Source of the DNA: Adenophora triphylla var. japonica
Lineage: Eukaryota > Streptophyta > Magnoliopsida > Asterales > Campanulaceae
Length of the DNA: 64,000 nt
NCBI GenBank assembly: GCA_022495995.1
Contig: JAFEMH010000938.1
Span: 310,001-374,000 of the forward strand
Direction of reading: 5' to 3'
Program-made: the position numbers and the translations under genes
The notes under the pieces: generated by a model
Database searches by the model: none
What the model saw: the letters and a program-made list of their open reading frames with translations, nothing else
Told to the model about the DNA's origin: nothing
Shown here: one piece after another, positions 34,352 through 47,367 of the stretch
How the letters are laid out: the number at the start of each line of letters is the position of its first letter
Position numbering within the stretch: the stretch's first letter is position 1

Positions 34352-35943
34352 TGTTGGGTTTCGAGGGTCCATGCGCAGCGGAATAATGCAAATAACTCGA
34401 ATACCCAAAGCCCTAGAATCCGTTTTAGATGAGTAATTAAGAAATATGAATTAGGGTTACCAACCTTGAATGCCTTTGTCGTTGATATACGTAGTCTAAC
34501 TCCAGATTGAAGAATTAGCAAGTCTTCAATGTACAATCCTTGAATCACGAACAAATGATCTTGAGAAGCGAAGATCCTCTACGAGTATCCACGCGATGAA
34601 CGAACCCTAGAACTCTTTCTAGGAGGATTGCTAGATCCATTGATTGAAACCTTTTCAATCTATGATGAATTATGGAATTGATGAGATGTTTTTCAATTCA
34701 CAATTGAAAAATTCTCTCTATTTTGTCTCTCTCAAGGCTCAAAATCGGAACTGGCTGCTAGGGTTGTTAAAGGAGAGTATTTATACTCTATAAATACTAT
34801 GCCCTATTAAAAACCCTTGAGAAAAACGGTTTCAGCATTTAGGGTACATGGGCGGTCGCCCATAGGGACCTGGGCGGTCGCCCATGTGTCCAGCGCCTAA
34901 TCCCTTCCTCCGAAAACCCATATGGGCGGTCGCTCATCAGGACATGGGCGGTCGCTCATGTGTCCAGAGGTTTAATCCCTTATTCGAAAACCAACATGGG
35001 CGGTCGCCTATAATGACAAGGGCGGTCGCCCATCTAGACAGTCTCCAATGCCCAGTTTTCAAATAACATGGGCGGTCGCCCATAGCACCTTGGGCGGTCG
35101 CCCAACACACCAGAAATCCATAATTCATTTTTGACAATTCGTTCGATGCGTGTGACCCCATAGGACTATATTATGTTGGCAATGAGTTCGATCACATCGA
35201 TCCTCATAAGACATGAGCGGACTCTAGCAAGCCATCATGCCTACCCAAATAATATAATATCAAGTTCGATTTTCCTACATAGAACATATCACAATCCCAT
35301 TGTCACACGATGTTATATTGAACATGAGTCATGGTCCACGTCAACTCATATTGTTCAATGCTTTCTCGTTACCAAGTAAATTGATTAATCGAATGACATT
35401 AATCATATTAATTCATTCGGGCATGGCCATGCACTACATCAATCTTACTCACGAGTGGCCAAGCAAACATCTCTCTTTACGAGGGACAAGTTTCCATCTT
35501 GACTTATCATTCTTCCCAACAAGAATCATATCATGCCAATAATAGCCCTTATTGTTGTCCGGTTAAAGACAACGTTAAACTATATCAAACATGATATTCA
35601 TCGAGTGGAAGACGATGATAATCTCAGGTCAAAGGATATCAATGATATGACTATATGAGATTTATCTATGACATATGACCATGACATAAATCTCATAATG
35701 GGTCAAGTCCAGTACCTTGTTCTCTAACAAGTACCCATGAATCTAATGTGCATCTCCATGCATATAATCATCACATGATTATCCATTAGACTTCATACTA
35801 GCGCTTCATAAGTACTAGGGACACGATTATTATAACTAAACATGCAAACACATATAATAATCAAATAAACAATCTCATATATAAATGAACAATGACATTA
35901 CATAAAGGTCTATCTCTATAGGCCTAGGGCACTAACACCTACA
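34352..35943 (-). mobile_element. Copia dimer LTR 1 (outer 3' LTR)
   Basis: 1,592 bp starting TGTTGGGTTTC and ending CACTAACACCTACA (plus strand). TSD TCCTC precedes it at 34347-34351. TATA on the minus strand (TATAAATA, 34779-34786). Eight inverted-repeat motifs (A)TGGGCGGTCGCCCA(T) lie in four pairs at 34848-35105, upstream of the TATA box in the sense of transcription. A polypurine tract AAGTGGGAGAC abuts the inner end on the minus strand (35944-35954). Confidence 0.92.
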
Positions 35944-36535
35944 GTCTCCCACTTGCACTAGGCCAAGTCACTCATGTATCTTATACCCATGGACCTAACA
36001 TGACCATCATGTTTAGCTTGTGGCAAAGGCTTGGTGAGAGGGTCCGAAATATTGTCATCCGTTGGTACCTTGCATATCTTGACATCCTCCCTTTCACAGA
36101 TTTCTCATATGAGGTGAAAGCGTCTCAAAATGTGTTTGGATCGCTGATGTGACCTTGGTTCTTTTGCTTGGGCAATAACACCATTATTGTCACGTAACGG
36201 CTCTACCGGGTTAGTGATACTCGGAACGACTTCTAAGTCACTAACGAACTTCTTGATCCAAACCGCCTCTTTAGCCGCATCCGATCTTTGCTATGTATTC
36301 GGCTTCTGTAGAATCGGCAACGGTGCTTTGCTTGGAACTCTTCCAACAAACGGCACCTCCATTTAGCATAAACACAAACCTGCATCGCGATCTAAAGTCA
36401 TCTTTGTCGGTTTGGAAGCTTGCATCTGTGTAACCCTTTACAACCGGATCATCTTCCATTCCTCCAAATACCAAGAATACATCCTTAGTCCTTCTCAAGT
36501 ACTTAAGGATATTCTTGACAGCTATCCAATGGTTC
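35944..36535 (-). pseudogene. Copia copy A: RNase H remnant and 3' end of pol
   Basis: Contains GYTDASFQTDKDDF, then a frame break around 36290 and 36540 relative to copy B, and an in-frame TGA at 36105-36107 that is also present in copy B. Breaks fall at sites where copy B reads CAG or CTG. Confidence 0.8.
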
Positions 36536-37546
36536 TCACCAGGATCGGTAGTATCTACTCGTTGCGCTTAGAGCATACGAGACATCGGGTCTAGTACACA
36601 ACATGGCATACATGATAGATCCAATTGCCGAAGCATATGGAATATCATTCATCCTCTTTCGCTCATCATTTGTCTTAGGACAATGAGTCTTGCTAAGAGT
36701 AATGCCATGTCCCATTGGCAAGTTCCCTCTCTTAGAATTTTCCATGCGGAATCTTCTAAGGACCTTGTCAATATACGTACTTTGACTCAAACCAATCATC
36801 CTTCTTGATCTATCTCTATAGATCTTGATACCAAGGATATAAGCCGCTTCACCCATATCTTTCATTGAAAAACATTTTCCTAACCAAGACTTAACAGTCT
36901 CAAGTGCAGGAACATTGTTTCCAATGAGCAAGATGTCATCGACATATAGCACCAGAAATAGGACTATGCTCCCACTTATTTTCTTGTATACACAAGGTTC
37001 ATCTTCATTTTTGATGAAGCCAAACTCTTTGACTGATTCATCAAAACGTAGATTCCAGCTCCGGGAAGCTTGCTTCAATCCATAAATGGATCTCTGCAAC
37101 TTACACACTTTGTTAGAACCCTTTGGATCGACAAATCCTTCAGGCTGTATCATGTATACATCCTCAAGTAGGTTTCCGTTAAGAAACGCTGTTTTGACGT
37201 CCATTTGCCATATCTCATAGTCGTAATATGCGGCTATGGCAATTAAGATTCTAATAGACTTAAGCATTGCTACGGGCGAAAAGGTTTCATCATAGTCAAC
37301 GCCATGAATCTGCCTATACCCCTTAGCAACTAGCCTAGCCTTATAAGTATGTACCTTCCCATCCATGTCGGTTTTCTTTTTGAAAACCCACTTGCACCCT
37401 ATGGTTTTTACACCTTCGGGTGGATCAATCAAGTTCCAAACTTGATTATCGTACATGGATTTGATCTCGGATTCCATGGCTCCTAGCCACTTGTCCGAAT
37501 CGAGTGGACATCGCCTCTTGATAGGAAGTAGGTTCATCATTCTCAA
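36536..37546 (-). pseudogene. Copia copy A: reverse transcriptase
   Basis: 336-codon frame with WVFKKKTDMDGKVHTYKARL, ETFSPVAMLKSIRI, QMDVKTAFLNG and LYVDDILLIG, all diagnostic of Copia RT. It is separated from integrase by a frameshift near 37500, where copy B has two more bases, and from RNase H near 36540. Confidence 0.9.
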
Positions 37547-38400
37547 TGATTTCTACTTCATTACTTTCCGTCATGAGAAATCCATATCTCTCAGGTTCGG
37601 ATCGTATCCTATCCGATCTGCGAAGAACTTGTGTATCTTGAACCGGTTCCACAACAGCTTGTGAACTTGGTTCCGTCTCTACTATCGGTTCCTTGTCATT
37701 TTCGGGTTCTTGAATTTCTTCAAGATCAATTTTACTCCCACTAGTTTCTTTAGAGAGAAACTCTTTCTCTAGAAAGACACCATTTCGAGCAACAAACACT
37801 TTGTTCTCGGATTGGTTGTAAAATAGATATCCTTTCGTTTCCTTAGGATAACCAACGAAAATGCATTTATCAGATTTAGGTGCAAGTTTATGTTCAGAAA
37901 CTAATTTCTTTACATAAGCCTCACAACCCCAAATCTTCATGAAAGATAAGCTAGGCTTTCTTCCATACCACATCTCATGTGGGGTTTTAGGAGCCGATTT
38001 AGTAGGGACCTTATTAAGCGTGAAAGCATTTGTTTCCGGTGCATGTCCCCAAAAAGAAATAGGAAGGTTAACTTGACTCATCATCGATCGAACCATATCT
38101 AATAGAGTTCGATTTCTCCTCTCGGATACACCATTCCATTGTGGTGTTCGGGTGGAGTAAGTTCTGAAACAATTCCACAACTTTTCAGATGATCGTCAAA
38201 TTCTTGGCTTAAGTATTCACCACCTCGATCGGATCGAATGGTTTTAATAGTTTTGCCAAGTTGATTTTGTACCTCATTTTGAAATATTCTAAATATCTCA
38301 AATGCTTCACTTTTGTACTTCATCAGATAGACATAGCCATATACGGAGAAGTCATCGATGAACGTTATGAAGTAGAAATCCTCCCCTAGCAATGCTATTC
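37547..38400 (-). pseudogene. Copia copy A: integrase
   Basis: [24 protein letters not shown] and WNGVSERRNRT show the Copia integrase core, followed by FWGHAPETNAFTLN and the integrase tail ending DRIRSEPERYGFL. It is broken into two frames around 38150, near the catalytic Glu. Confidence 0.85.
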
Positions 38401-38785
38401 ATTGGTCCACACACATCTGTATGTATGAGAGCCAATAAATCACTAGCCCTTTCACTACTCTTAGTAAAAGGAGCTTTAGTCATCTTGCCCAATAAACAAG
38501 ACTCGCAAACATCATATGATTCATAATCACATGAGTCTAAATATCCATCTTTATGGAGTTTAGATACGCGCTTCTCGTTTATGTGACCAAGACGGCAATG
38601 TCATTTGTATGTGTTGTTCACATCATTTGGTTTAGATTTCTTACTAACATGATAAACATTCTCAACATTATTTTCAACATCCAAGACATAAAGGCCATTA
38701 AAAGAATGAGCAACACAATAAAGCATGTCATTCAAATAAATTGAAAATTTCTTATTCGCAATAAGAAAATTGTAACCCTCATTGT

Positions 38786-39896
38786 CTAAACATGAAATAG
38801 AAATAATGTTTTACTGCTCAAATCCGGAACATAATAACAGTTATTTAAAACTAAAATTAATCCGCTAGGTAAAGTGACTTCGTAAGTCCCTACGGCCAAT
38901 GCAGCAACTCTTGCTCCATTTCCAACCCGCAGATCTACTTCACCCTCTTTGAGCGACCTTCTATTCTTAAGTCCCTGCACATTTAGACAAATGTGAGATC
39001 CACATCCGGTATCTAATACCCAAGAACTAGAAGTAGAAAGTAGAACATCTATCATATAGATACCTGAAGTCGTGGCAATCACATTGCCCTTCTTCTTCAA
39101 ACCCTTCCTCGATAAGCTTTGCGATTACGCTTCCAATGCCCAGTTTCATTGCAATGGTAGCATACCGCATCCTTTTGGGATTTGGGTTTAGGCTTCTCGA
39201 ACTGGCAACCTTTGCCTCCGGTTTAGCAACTTTTTCTTTACCCTTGTTTTTGAACCCCTTTCCTTTATTCACCATCAACACTTGATTGGTTTTCTTGGTA
39301 ATATTGTTCTCCGCATTCTTTAGCATCCCATGCAATTCAGACAGAGATTTATTCATCCCATTCATGTTATAATTCAGAATGAACTGATTATAACTTTCAG
39401 GGAGTGAATGCAATATCATATCCGTAGCCAGCTCTAACTGGATAGGATACCCAAGCCTCTCAAGATGTTCGAGGTGACCCTTCATTTTCAACACATGAGG
39501 CCCAACAGGTTGTCCTTCAATCATCTTGCATGAATGAAGAGCCTTCATAGTGTCAAACCTTTCCTGACGTGCTTGCAATCGAACATTTCCTTTAAATGAT
39601 TTCCCAAATCATAAGCTTCCATGTGTACAAGGTCCTTCAGAGGGCCTTACACATAGTAGCCAAGATCGTGCAACCAACATCTATAGAATCATCCACATGT
39701 TTCTTATGTTGGTCCCAGATGCATTAGCAGCAGGCTCGGGTGGAATGGGTCCATCGAGAATGTACAACTTCCTTTCTTGTTTGAGAACAATTCTCAAACA
39801 GCGGATCCAATCCACATAGTTGTTGCCATTCTCTTCTAACTTGTCCTTCTCAAGGACTGATCGCAGTGACAAATTCTGATTAGTGTTAGCAGCCAT
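38786..39896 (-). pseudogene. Copia copy A: gag and protease
   Basis: Gag starts MAANTNQNLSLRSVLEKDKL at 39896 and continues after a frameshift as LHSLPESYNQFILNYNMNGM (39578-39027). The zinc knuckle (about 39110-39160) reads CYHCNETGHWKRN but the last Cys codon is altered. Protease follows with SSWVLDTGCGSHIC (39100-38786). Together with integrase and RT the order is typical of Copia. Confidence 0.85.
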
Positions 39897-40836
39897 TGAT
39901 CTACAAAGATATGCAACAAGATATAAACATATATGAGCACCAATTTCATTTAAGAGATTAAATAATGTATTTCATAAATACTCCCACTAAATTATATAAC
40001 CTTCATATACAAACATGCATAATATAATTTAATAGGCTAAGACCCAACTTTAATTTAATTTCAAGTCGGCTATGGCACGACTGCTCAAAATTAAACTAAA
40101 AAGGTAGATAACATTTATCAATCATATCAACATATGACTCTTAGATCTTTTATGAGATTATAGACATCATATGTCACATGTTTCAATCTCATCTTATGCC
40201 TTAGGCCCAAAACTGTTTTGATAGCCTTATTGAGTTCAACCATTTTAAACGTATAGCAATCACTATTTGCTCATCTTGATCATACAAAGATAGAATTAAT
40301 GTACCTCGCTATGGCGAGCCTACATAAAACTACCCGTGTACTCACAAGTGTTTAAAGTGGGTAGCATAAAAAAACTCAAAATTTCAAAGAAGGTTCAATT
40401 TTTCATGTTTATCAATTAACATAGCAAGGTTGATTCATGAAAAACTATATGAGCATAATTATGAACATGGAATGATACAACACAAATTACATTTGGTCGC
40501 AATTACTAGTACGCGGCCACGTGCTCCAAGGTTATCCCACACTTCCTTCGAAGTGCCTGTGGGGAAGGTTTTGGTGTCCAGCCCATATACCAAGTAATAC
40601 TTCACAAATATCCTAGATTAATCACATTAATCATATAAATGAAATTGACATCCCATAACCTAGATTAATCATATTAATCACATATTTCAATTTCATAATC
40701 ATGGTATATCACTATATACAATTACTTCACAAGCAATACTCATATAATTTCACATTCCAAATCATATTTATCATGAAAATTCATATAATCATATTACACA
40801 ATAATCATGATTATCTAACTAAACATCATGAACGGG
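39897..40836 (-). other. Copia copy A leader
   Basis: AT-rich untranslated leader between PBS and gag; no frame of note. Confidence 0.6.
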
Positions 40837-40848
40837 GCTCTGATACCA
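40837..40848 (-). promoter_or_regulatory. Primer binding site, Copia copy A
   Basis: TGGTATCAGAGC on the minus strand, one base from the end of LTR 2. It matches the 3' end complement of initiator tRNA-Met, the standard plant Copia primer. Confidence 0.95.
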
Positions 40849-40849
40849 C

Positions 40850-42438
40850 TGTTGGGTTTCGAGGGTCCATGCGCAGCGGAATAATGCAAATAACTCGAAT
40901 ACCCAAAGCCCTAGAATCCGTTTTAGATGAGTAATTAAGAAATATGAATTAGGGTTACCAACCTTGAATGCCTTTGTCGTTGATATACGTAGTCTAACTC
41001 CAGATTGAAGAATTAGCAAGTCTTCAATGTACAATCCTTGAATCACGAACAAATGATCTTGAGAAGCGAAGATCCTCTACGAGTATCCACGCGATGAACG
41101 AACCCTAGAACTCTTTCTAGGAGGATTGCTAGATCCATTGATTGAAACCTTTTCAATCTATGATGAATTATGGAATTGATGAGATGTTTTTCAATTCACA
41201 ATTGAAAAATTCTCTCTATTTTGTCTCTCTCAAGGCTCAAAATCGAAACTGGCTGCTAGGGTTGTTAAAGGAGAATATTTATACTCTATAAATACTATGC
41301 CCTATTAAAACCCTTGAGAAACGGTTTCAGGCATTTAGGGTACATGGGCGGTCGCCCGTAGGGACTGGGCGGTCGCCCGTGTGTCAGCGCCTAATCCCTT
41401 CCTCCGAAAACCCATATGGGCGGTCGCTCATCGGGACATGGGCGGTCGCTCATGTGTCCGCAGGTTTAATCACTTATTCGAAAACCAACATGGGCGGTCG
41501 CCTATAATGACAAGGGCGGTCGCCCATCTAGACAAGATCTCCAATGCCCAGTTTTCAAATAACATGGCGGTCGCCCATAGCACCTTGGGCGGTCGCCCAA
41601 CACACCATAAATCCATAATTCATTTTTGACAATTCGTTCGATGCGTGTGACCCCATAGGACTATATTATGTTGGCAATGAGTTCGATCACATCGATCCTC
41701 ATAAGACATGAGCGGACTCTAGCAAGCCATCATGCCTACCCAAATAATATAATATCAAGTTCGATTTTCCTACATAGAACATATCACAATCCCATTGTCA
41801 CACGATGTTATATTGAACATGAGTCATGGTCCACGTCAACTCATATTGTTCAATGCTTTCTCGTTACCAAGTAAATTGATTAATCGAATGACATTAATCA
41901 TATTAATTCATTCGGGCATGGCCATGCACTACATCAATCTTACTCACGAGTGGCCAAGCAAACATCTCTCTTTACGAGGGACAAGTTTCCATCTTGACTT
42001 ATCATTCTTCCCAACAAGAATCATATCATGCCAATAATAGCCCTTATTGTTGTCCGGTTAAAGACAACGTTAAACTATATCAAACATGATATTCATCGAG
42101 TGGAAGACGATGATAATCTCAGGTCAAAGGATATCAATGATATGACTATATGAGATTTATCTATGACATATGACCATGACATAAATCTCATAATGGGTCA
42201 AGTCCAGTACCTTGTTCTCTAACAAGTACCCATGAATCTAATGTGCATCTCCATGCATATAATCATCACATGATTATCCATTAGACTTCATACTAGCGCT
42301 TCATAAGTACTAGGGACACGATTATTATAACTAAACATGCAAACACATATAATAATCAAATAAACAATCTCATATATAAATGAACAATGACATTACATAA
42401 AGGTCTATCTCTATAGGCCTAGGGCACTAACACCTACA
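40850..42438 (-). mobile_element. Copia dimer LTR 2 (shared middle LTR)
   Basis: 1,589 bp, same ends and same palindrome cluster as LTR 1. It serves as 5' LTR for copy A and 3' LTR for copy B: PBS on its left side, polypurine tract on its right. There is no target duplication around it. Confidence 0.93.
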
Positions 42439-44153
42439 GTCTCCCACTTGCACTAGGCCAAGTCACTCATGTATCTTATACCCATGGACCTAACATGACC
42501 ATCATGTTTAGCTTGTGGCAAAGGCTTGTTGAGAGGGTCCGAAATATTGTCATCCGTTGGTACCTTGCATATCTTGACATCCTCCCTTTCACAGATTTCT
42601 CATATGAGGTGAAAGCGTCTCAAAATGTGTTTGGATCGCTGATGTGACCTTGGTTCTTTTGCTTGGGCAATAACACCATTATTGTCACAGAACAGCTCTA
42701 CCGGGTTAGTGATACTCGGAACGACTTCTAAGTCACTAACGAACTTCTTGATCCAAACCGCCTCTTTAGCCGCATCCGATGCTGCTATGTATTCGGCTTC
42801 TGTTGTAGAATCAGCAACAGTGCTTTGCTTGGAACTCTTCCAACAAACGGCACCTCCATTTAGCATAAACACAAACCTGCATCGCGATCTAAAGTCATCT
42901 TTGTCGGTTTGGAAGCTTGCATCTGTGTAACCCTTTACAACCAGATCATCTTCCATTCCTCCAAATACCAAGAATACATCCTTAGTCCTTCTCAAGTACT
43001 TAAGGATATTCTTGACAGCTATCCAATGGTTCTCACCAGGATCAGACTGGTATCTACTCGTTGCGCTTAGAGCATACGAGACATCGGGTCTAGTACACAA
43101 CATGGCATACATGATAGATCCAATTGCCGAAGCATATGGAATATCATTCATCCTCTTTCGCTCATCATTTGTCTTAGGACAATGAGTCTTGCTAAGAGTA
43201 ATGCCATGTCCCATTGGCAAGTTCCCTCTCTTAGAATTTTCCATGCGGAATCTTCTAAGGACCTTGTCAATATACGTACTTTGACTCAAACCAATCATCC
43301 TTCTTGATCTATCTCTATAGATCTTGATACCAAGGATATAAGCCGCTTCACCCATATCTTTCATTGAAAAACATTTTCCTAACCAAGACTTAACAGTCTC
43401 AAGTGCAGAAACATTGTTTCCAATGAGCAAGATGTCATCGACATATAGCACCAGAAATAGGACTATGCTCCCACTTATTTTCTTGTATACACAAGGTTCA
43501 TCTTCATTTTTGATGAAGCCAAACTCTTTGACTGATTCATCAAAACGTAGATTCCAGCTCCGGGAAGCTTGCTTCAATCCATAAATGGATCTCTGCAACT
43601 TACACACTTTGTTAGAACCCTTTGGATCGACAAATCCTTCAGGCTGTATCATGTATACATCCTCAAGTAGGTTTCCGTTAAGAAACGCTGTTTTGACGTC
43701 CATTTGCCATATCTCATAGTCGTAATATGCGGCTATGGCAATTAAGATTCTAATAGACTTAAGCATTGCTACGGGCGAAAAGGTTTCATCATAGTCAATG
43801 CCATGAATCTGCCTATACCCCTTAGCAACTAGCCTAGCCTTATAAGTATGTACCTTCCCATCCATGTCAGTTTTCTTTTTGAAAACCCACTTGCACCCTA
43901 TGGTTTTTACACCTTCGGGTGGATCAATCAATTTCCAAACTTGATTATCGTACATGGATTTGATCTCGGATTCCATGGCTCCTAGCCACTTGTCCGAATC
44001 AGGAGTGGACATCGCCTCTTGATAGGAAGTAGGTTCATCATTCTCAATGATTTCTACTTCATTACTTTCCGTCATGAGAAATCCATATCTCTCAGGTTCG
44101 GATCGTATCCTATCCGATCTGCGAAGAACTTGTGTATCTTGAACCGGTTCCAC
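42439..44153 (-). pseudogene. Copia copy B: RT and RNase H
   Basis: A 517-codon frame (44153-42600) covers the end of the integrase tail, the whole RT (QMDVKTAFLNG, LYVDDILLIG) and RNase H (YTDASFQTD, STTEAEYIAASDAAKE, ending KHILRRFHLI). It ends at a TGA at 42600-42602. The next codons continue the family's usual C-terminus in frame, so the stop is premature. It is the best preserved pol frame in the dimer. Confidence 0.9.
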
Positions 44154-45870
44154 AACTGGCTTGTGAACTTGGTTCCGTCTCTACTATCGGTTCCTTGTCA
44201 TTTTCGGGTTCTTGAATTTCTTCAAGATCAATTTTACTCCCACTAGTTTCTTTAGAGAGAAACTCTTTCTCTAGAAAGACACCATTTCGAGCAACAAACA
44301 CTTTGTTCTCGGATTGGTTGTAAAATAGATATCCTTTCGTTTCCTTAGGATAACCAACGAAAATGCATTTATCAGATTTAGGTGCAAGTTTATGTTCAGT
44401 AAACTAATTTCTTTACATAAGCCTCACAAATCCCAAATCTTCATGAAAGATAAGCTAGGCTTTCTTCCATACCACATCTCATGTGGGGTTTTAGGAGCCG
44501 ATTTAGTAGGGACCTTATTAAGCGTGAAAGCAATGCTTCTGCAAGTATGTCCCCAAAAAGAAATAGGAAGGTTAACTTGACTCATCATCGATCGAACCAT
44601 ATCTAATAGAGTTCGATTTCTCCTCTGATACACCATTCCATTGTGGTGTTCCGGTGGAGTAAGTTCTCAAACAATTCCACAACTTTTCAGATGATCGTCA
44701 AATTCTTGGCTTAAGTATTCACCACCTCGATCGGATCGAATGGTTTTAATCGTTTTGCCAAGTTGATTTTGTACCTCATTTTGAAATATTCTAAATATCT
44801 CAAATGCTTCACTTTTGTACTTCATCGATAGACATAGCCATATCTCTGGAGAAGTCATCAGTTGAACGTTATGAAGTACCGAAATCCTCCCCTAGCAATG
44901 CTATTCATTGGTCCACACACATCAGTATGTATGAGAGCCAAGAAATCACTAGCCCTTTCACTACTCTTAGTAAAAGGAGCTTTAGTCACCTTGCCCAATA
45001 AACAAGACTCGCAAACATCATAGGATTCATAATCACATGAGTCTAAATATCCATCTTTATGGAGTTTAGATACGCAGCTTCTCGTTTATGTGACCAAGAC
45101 GGCAATGTCATTTGTATGTGTTGTTCACATCATTTGGTTTAGATTTCTTACTAACATGATAAACATTCTCAACATTATTTTCAACATCCAAGACATAAAG
45201 GCCATTAAAAGAATGAGCAACACAATAAAGCATGTCATTCAAATAAATTGAAAATTTCTTATTCGCAATAAGAAAATTGTAACCCTCATTGTCTAAACAT
45301 GAAATAGAAATAATGTTTCGCTCAAATCCGAACATAATAACAGCTTATTTAAAACTAAAATTAATCCGCTAGGTAAAGTGACTTCGTAAGTCCCTACGGC
45401 CAATGCAAAGAATCCTTGCTCCATTTCCAACCCGCGTATCTACTTCACCCTCTTTGAGCGACCTTCTATTCTTAAGTCCCTGCATATTTAGACAAATGTG
45501 AGATCCACATCCGGTATCTAATACCCAAGAACTAGAAGTAGAAAGTAGAACATCTATCATATAGATACTCAAGTCGTGGCAATCACATTGCCCTTCTTCT
45601 TCAGCCCTTCCCGATAAGCTTTGCAGCTTACGCTTCCAATGCCCGGTTTCATTGCAATGGTAGCATACCGCATCCTTTTGGGATTTGGGTTTAGGCTTCT
45701 CAAGAACGGCAACCTTTGCCTCCGGTTTAGCAACTTTTGCTTTACCCTTGTTTTTGAACCCTTTCCTTTATTCACCATCAACACTTGATTGGTTTTTATG
45801 GTAATATTGTTCTCCGCATTCTTTAGCATCCCATGCAATTCAGACAGAGATTTATTCATCCCATTCATGT
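44154..45870 (-). pseudogene. Copia copy B: protease and integrase, frame-disrupted
   Basis: Same content as copy A: protease SSWVLDTGCGSHIC (45572-45369), integrase IRSDRGGEYLSQEF (44858-44667), RRNRTLLDMVRSMM (44636-44424) and EKEFLSKETSG (44301-44110). It is split by several short indels at positions that differ from copy A. Confidence 0.85.
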
Positions 45871-46430
45871 TATAATTCGTAACGAATCGATTATAACTTT
45901 CGGAGTGAATGCAATATCATATCCATAGCGCTCTAACTGGATAGGATACCCAAGCCTCTCAAGATGTTCGAGGTGACCCTTCATTTTCAACACATGAGGC
46001 CCAACAGTTGTCCTTCAATCATCTTGCATGAATGAAGAGCCTTCATAGTGTCAAACCTTTCCTGACGTGCTTGCAATCGAACATTTCCTTTAAATGATTT
46101 CCCCAAATCATAAGCTTCCATGTGTACAAGGTCCTTCCAAGGGCCTTACACATAATAGCCTGACATCGTGCAACCAACATCTATAGAATCATCCACATGT
46201 TTCTTATGTTGGTCCCTTTCACTTTAGATGCATTAGCAAAGCAGCTCGGGTGGAATGGGTCCATCGAGAATGTACAACTTCCTTTCTTGTTTGAGAACAA
46301 TTCTCAAACAATGGATCCAATCCACATAGTTGTTGCCATTCTCTTCTAACTTGTCCTTCTCAAGGAGCGATCGCGAGCTGACAAATTCTCCGATTAGTGT
46401 TAGCGGCCATTGATCTACAAAGATATGCAA
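45569..46430 (-). pseudogene. Copia copy B: gag
   Basis: Gag pieces with LLEKDKLEENGNNYVDW (46390-46233) and MNGMNKSLSELHGMLKNAEN (45868-45569). The zinc knuckle Cys codon altered in copy A is altered here too, but by a different change at the same CTG site. Confidence 0.82.
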
Positions 46431-47354
46431 CAAGATATAAACATATATGAGCACCAATTTCATTTAAGAGATTAAATAATGTATTTCATAAATACTCCCA
46501 CTAAATTATATAACCTTCATATACAAACATGCATAATATAATTTAATAGGCTAAGACCCAACTTTAATTTAATTTCAAGTCGGCTATGGCACGATCAAGC
46601 TCAAAATTAAACTAAAAAGGTAGATAACATTTATCAATCATATCAACATATGACTCTTAGATCTTTTATGAGATTATAGACATCATATGTCACATGTTTC
46701 CAATCTCATCTTATGCCTTAGGCCCAAAACCTGTTTTGATAGCCTTATTGAGTTCAACCATTTTAAACGTATAGCAATCACTATTTGCTCATCTTGCTCA
46801 TACAAAGATAGAATTAATGTACCTCGCTATGGCGAGCCTACATAAAACTACCCGTACTTTCGCAAGTGTTTAAAGTGGGTAGCATAAAAAACTCAAAATT
46901 TCAAAGAAGGTTCAATTTTTCATGTTTATCAATTAACATAGCAAGGTTGATTCATGAAAAACTATATGAGCATAATTATGAACATGGAATGATACAACAC
47001 AAATTACATTTGGTCAGTAATTACTAGTACGCGGCCACGTGCTCCAAGGTTATCCCACACTTCCTTCGAAGTGCCTGTGGGGAAGGTTTTGGTGTCCAGC
47101 CCATATACCAAGTAATACTTCACAAATATCCTAGATTAATCACATTAATCATATAAATGAAATTGACATCCCATAACCTAGATTAATCATATTAATCACA
47201 TATTTCAATTTCATAATCATGGTATATCACTATATACAATTACTTCACAAGCAATACTCATATAATTTCACATTCCAAATCATATTTATCATGAAAATTC
47301 ATATAATCATATTACACAATAATCATGATTATCTAACTAAACATCATGAACGGG
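46431..47354 (-). other. Copia copy B leader
   Basis: Untranslated leader, nearly identical to 39897-40836. Confidence 0.6.
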
Positions 47355-47366
47355 GCTCTGATACCA
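47355..47366 (-). promoter_or_regulatory. Primer binding site, Copia copy B
   Basis: TGGTATCAGAGC on the minus strand, one base from LTR 3. Complementary to initiator tRNA-Met. Confidence 0.95.
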
Positions 47367-47367
47367 C

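Noticed and set aside
34884..35379. Short frames in the three Copia LTRs repeated identically
   Set aside because: They are LTR sequence, antisense to the element, and conserved only because the LTRs are duplicates.
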